A program made the position numbers and the translations under genes. Below are positions 61,131 through 64,000 of a DNA stretch of 64,000 bases, one piece after another; position 1 is the first letter of the stretch; the number at the start of each line of letters is the position of its first letter. The notes under the pieces were generated by a model. The model was not told the DNA's origin. It did no database searches and saw only the letters and a list, made by a program, of their open reading frames with translations. The DNA comes from Pararhizobium capsulatum DSM 1112 (GTDB lineage Bacteria > Pseudomonadota > Alphaproteobacteria > Rhizobiales > Rhizobiaceae), in NCBI RefSeq assembly GCF_030814475.1, contig NZ_JAUSVF010000001.1, positions 2,191,001-2,255,000 of the forward strand, read 5' to 3'.

Positions 61131-62846
61131 ATGAGTGAGGTTCTCTCGCCCCCGCAAACGGACACGATCGCCGTGCTCTCTGCTGATGTTCCCGTCAGTG
61201 CGACCCTGCACGTCTGGCTGAAGGCCAAGGGGCCGAATGCGCCGGGAACGATGGCATTCGTCTGCCGCGGCGAGAAGATCGGCGAGGTCTCCGTCGAAAA
61301 CAGCGAAGAATACGTCTTTCGCCCTTTCGTTGTGGTCAGCGGCGGTGCGCTGGACTGCCTCTACGATACCACGACGACGGCAGTTTCGGTGGCCTATTTC
61401 TTCAACGCTGCGGAAGTCGTGGAAAACGGCATCACGGTGCTCCACACCAGTGTCGCCAATGCGCCGGCGCCGGTCAGGGACGGCTATCACTTCCGCCCGC
61501 CCTTCGGCTGGATGAACGACCCCAACGGGTTCGGACGTTTTGGGGGAAGACCGCATCTCTTCTACCAGCACTATTCCCACGGTCTGCGCTGGAACACCAT
61601 GCACTGGGGCCACGCCGTTTCGACCGATTATCTGCGTTGGCACCATATGCCGATCTTCCTGTTCCCATCGGAAGACCTGACGGCAAGGCCCGACAAAAGA
61701 GGCGGCGCCTTCTCCGGCTCCGCTATCCCGCTGATGGGCGATGCCGGTATACGGGTATTCTTTACCGAACAGGTTATTGAAAGGACCCCGGAAACACAGA
61801 TCCAGCTGACGGCCACATCGCACAACATCATCACCGCGAGCGAGGCACATGTCATCCTGCCAAACAGGCCAAGCGACCTCGGGCTAACCCTCGATTTTCG
61901 CGATCCCTACGTCGTGCGGGGGCCGGATGGACTGTGGAAGATGGTGCTTGGCAGCCTCAGCCAGCAGGGCGGAGTCGTGTTGCTCTATGAAACCGACGAC
62001 CCTGCGGCAGCCGACGGCTGGCGGTTCGTCGGCACGTTGCTGCTTGAAGATCGATATGGAGCAAGTGTCATCGAATGCCCTTGCCTGCTGCCCCTGAATG
62101 GTCCTGCCGACGCGCCTGAAACGCGCTGGGCCTTGCTCTATGGCATGGTCAACAGTGTCGATGTGCGGACCGGTCGCAAGAACCTCACCTTGATTGCAGT
62201 TGGCAGCTTCGATGGCGTGCGTTTTCTGCGAGATTTCGAGCAGGAGCTCGATTTCGGCACTGATAACTACGCCTTTCAGGCGTTCGTCGATGGTGAAACT
62301 GCTGTCGGTATCGGCTGGCTGGCGAACTGGGCGGACGTTTCCCACGCCGTCGATTTTCCGACCGCCATGACCCTGCCGCGCCAGTTGATCCTGAGAGGGG
62401 ACAGGGTACTCACGCCGCCAGTGCCGACCGTGGAAACTCTTCGGCATCAGCTTGTCGACGATCGTAAGCTTCTCGCTGGGCAACCTGTCGGGTTCACCTC
62501 CGGGGCCGTCGAGATTACAATCGAACTATCCCACGCGGGATCGCCATTCGAACTGCTTTTTGATCATCCTCACACCGAGGTCGGCGTTGAGGTGAACGAT
62601 GAGGGGCTTGCGATCCGGTTTCGTCGCAGCGGAGACGATAGCGAGGTGCCACGCTACATAGTGGCCGGTGCCAAGCCCTCGAGGATTTCGATATTTCTCG
62701 ACACGGGTTCCATCGAAGTCTTTGCCGACAACGGACGGTGGGCCGGTACGAAGCGTATCGATGGGTTTGAACCGGTTCGTGGTGCCCGGTTACTGGCGGA
62801 AAGCGGAGCTGTGCTTTCCGCAAAAATCTTCAGTTTGTGCCTATGA
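61131..62846 (+). CDS. Glycoside hydrolase family 32 (beta-fructofuranosidase) with N-terminal extension
   Basis: A 571-residue enzyme behind GAGGAAGG. The catalytic motifs are 'GWMNDPNGFG' (nucleophile Asp130), 'LDFRDPYVV' (transition-state Asp) and 'VIECPCLLPL' (acid/base Glu). The C-terminal beta-sandwich closes with 'SIEVFADNGRWAGTKRI'. About 120 residues precede WMNDPNG, longer than in typical invertases, and seem beta-rich without a signal peptide, perhaps an extra sugar-binding domain. It should cleave sucrose or fructans in the cytosol. No sugar transporter or regulator is adjacent. Confidence 0.92.
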   Translation: MSEVLSPPQTDTIAVLSADVPVSATLHVWLKAKGPNAPGTMAFVCRGEKIGEVSVENSEEYVFRPFVVVSGGALDCLYDTTTTAVSVAYFFNAAEVVENGITVLHTSVANAPAPVRDGYHFRPPFGWMNDPNGFGRFGGRPHLFYQHYSHGLRWNTMHWGHAVSTDYLRWHHMPIFLFPSEDLTARPDKRGGAFSGSAIPLMGDAGIRVFFTEQVIERTPETQIQLTATSHNIITASEAHVILPNRPSDLGLTLDFRDPYVVRGPDGLWKMVLGSLSQQGGVVLLYETDDPAAADGWRFVGTLLLEDRYGASVIECPCLLPLNGPADAPETRWALLYGMVNSVDVRTGRKNLTLIAVGSFDGVRFLRDFEQELDFGTDNYAFQAFVDGETAVGIGWLANWADVSHAVDFPTAMTLPRQLILRGDRVLTPPVPTVETLRHQLVDDRKLLAGQPVGFTSGAVEITIELSHAGSPFELLFDHPHTEVGVEVNDEGLAIRFRRSGDDSEVPRYIVAGAKPSRISIFLDTGSIEVFADNGRWAGTKRIDGFEPVRGARLLAESGAVLSAKIFSLCL

Positions 62847-62947
62847 ATCGAGGCGAGATCTCCGAGATCCCCGTGACCGCAGTTGCGTAAAAACGTCTCT
62901 TTAACGTTTACCTGCCAGTAATCTCTCTGAAAGTGAGAGATCGTGCG

Positions 62948-63520
62948 ATGCGTGTATTGCTTATCGTCGCCCTTCTCGCGCTGGCGGGGTGTGCAACCGC
63001 GCCGAAGAACACGCGCAATGCCTGCGCTATCTTCGAACAGCGCGATGGCTTGTTCAACAATTGGGAACGCGCTGCCCGCAAGGCTTCGCGCGAATACGGC
63101 GTGCCCGTTCCGATCCTGATGGCAACCATCTATACGGAATCCGGTTTTCGCCCATACGCACGCCCACCCCGCACAAAGCTCTTCGGTTTCATTCCCTGGA
63201 AGCGCCAATCCACGGCCTACGGCTTCTCCCAGGCTCTGGACGGCACATGGTCGCGCTACAAGCGTGAAACCGGCCATCTGATGGCGCGCCGTACAAACTT
63301 CGCCGACGCGATCGATTTTGTCGGTTGGTACCACAGCAACAGCCACGAAAAGAACGGCATCGCTCTCAACGACGCCTACAATCTCTATCTGGCCTATTAT
63401 TCCGGTGACGCCGGATATGCGCGCGGGTCGTGGCGAGGCAATGCCCAGCTTCGAAAGGCGGCACAACGCGCCGCGAGTATCGCCAGTGCTTATGCTTCGC
63501 AGCTGCGCAGCTGCAGCTAA
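62948..63520 (+). CDS. Lytic transglycosylase-like (SLT) lipoprotein
   Basis: A 190-residue protein. Start at 62948 with GAGAGA upstream. Lipobox LAGC (Cys17) after 'MRVLLIVALLALAG'. The SLT domain begins 'WERAARKASREYGVPVPILMATIYTESGFRPYA' with catalytic Glu in 'YTESGF' (about 64). It continues with 'TAYGFSQALDGTWSRYKRETG' and 'NAYNLYLAYYSGDAGYARG'-type repeat blocks. It cleaves peptidoglycan glycan strands at the outer membrane. The N-terminus also has a Cys ('NACAIFEQRDGLFNN'). It overlaps the convergent LysR gene by 4 bp. Confidence 0.92.
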   Translation: MRVLLIVALLALAGCATAPKNTRNACAIFEQRDGLFNNWERAARKASREYGVPVPILMATIYTESGFRPYARPPRTKLFGFIPWKRQSTAYGFSQALDGTWSRYKRETGHLMARRTNFADAIDFVGWYHSNSHEKNGIALNDAYNLYLAYYSGDAGYARGSWRGNAQLRKAAQRAASIASAYASQLRSCS

Positions 63521-64000
63521 CGGACCGTCGGGCCGCGATCCCAATAGGGCGGTGTGCCGAACTTCTGGCGAAGGTGATCGGCGATAGCCCTCAGTTTTGC
63601 CGAAGGGCGCCGTCCATCCGGGTGGACGATATGGATATATTCGAGTTCCGGCTGAACCCCGATATCGATCTCGCGCAATTCTCCGGCAGCGATCGCCGTT
63701 CCGACCACGAACATCGGAACCAGCGCGACTCCGATGCCCGCGATCGCTGCATCGCGCAGCATGTCGCCATTGTTGAGGCTTAGCCCCATGCGTCCGCGCA
63801 CGAGGATGGTGCCGGCCGGACTCGGAAAGCGCCAATCCGCGATGCCTCGATTGGAATAGAAGATGCCTTTGTGCGTCTCAAGTTCTTCGATCGATCCGGG
63901 TGTGCCATTCTTCTCAAGGTAGCCCGGTGAGGCGACGAGTACACGTCGGCTTGGCGCGAGACGCCACGCCATCAGCCGAGAATCGGCGATCGGGCCGTTT
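63517..64000 (-). CDS. LysR-family transcriptional regulator, C-terminal part
   Basis: The C-terminal 160 residues of a LysR effector domain; the N-terminal helix-turn-helix lies beyond the right edge. Seen are 'RLAPSRRVLVASPGYLEKNGTPGSIEELETHKGIFYSN', 'LSLNNGDMLRDAAIAGIGVALVPMFVVGTAIAAGELREI' and 'EYIHIVHPDGRRPSAKLRAIADHLRQKFG', the usual order for this family. The frame is open to the window end. The regulon cannot be inferred from the fragment. Confidence 0.92.
   Translation of the reverse strand, partial: NGPIADSRLMAWRLAPSRRVLVASPGYLEKNGTPGSIEELETHKGIFYSNRGIADWRFPSPAGTILVRGRMGLSLNNGDMLRDAAIAGIGVALVPMFVVGTAIAAGELREIDIGVQPELEYIHIVHPDGRRPSAKLRAIADHLRQKFGTPPYWDRGPTVR

Overview
The window looks like a chromosomal stretch of a Rhizobiaceae bacterium (Rhizobium/Agrobacterium/Sinorhizobium relatives). 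The grounds are high G+C, the tpiA-secG-pyrG order, a perfect alphaproteobacterial SOS box (GTTC-N7-GTTC), a perfect EcfG-type stress promoter (GGAAC-N16-CGTT), DUF982, DUF1489 and DUF2336 proteins, and a rhizobial intergenic palindromic repeat beside yidD. No rRNA, tRNA or CRISPR was found.

Region 1 (about 1-12.7 kb) is a decayed prophage. It carries an MT-A70 methyltransferase, a DnaB-like helicase, a frameshifted C5-methyltransferase-like gene, three tightly overlapping hypothetical genes, many very small genes and a small terminase. The large terminase is cut after about 221 codons by a complete IS21-family element (istA-istB, 8620-11110). The rest of the terminase and all head and tail genes are missing on the far side, and there is no target-site duplication. 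The IS therefore marks a deletion or rearrangement, not a simple insertion.

Region 2 (12.5-17.4 kb) is an accessory DNA-repair island: imuA behind a perfect LexA box but without imuB-dnaE2, a stand-alone LigD-type ligase, and two adjacent Ku genes behind a perfect EcfG promoter. It looks like stress-inducible end joining beside an SOS-inducible orphan mutagenesis factor.

Region 3 (17.9-49.9 kb) is mostly core genome: a peptide deformylase homologue lacking two of three metal ligands, mgtE, a MerR regulator, sdaA, a D,D-carboxypeptidase with a SPOR domain, a transglutaminase-like cysteine peptidase, PilZ and PAS proteins, a candidate structured RNA before a rhomboid protease, a CBS protein, a patatin, hisI, folE, a scaffold protein, yidD, thrS, lipid and redox enzymes and parE.

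Region 4 (50.0-55.8 kb) is the most interesting. Five tightly packed genes encode a HAD-UbiA polyprenyl-phosphate phosphoribosyltransferase, a DprE1-like oxidase, an ArnE-like small flippase, an extended SDR and a class III aminotransferase. Together they could make and flip a polyprenyl-phosphate pentose, possibly an amino-pentose, for an envelope polymer.

Region 5 (56.0-64.0 kb) is core again: yceI with cytochrome b561, tpiA, secG, pyrG, a GNAT, a GH32 fructosidase, a lytic transglycosylase lipoprotein and a LysR gene running off the right edge.
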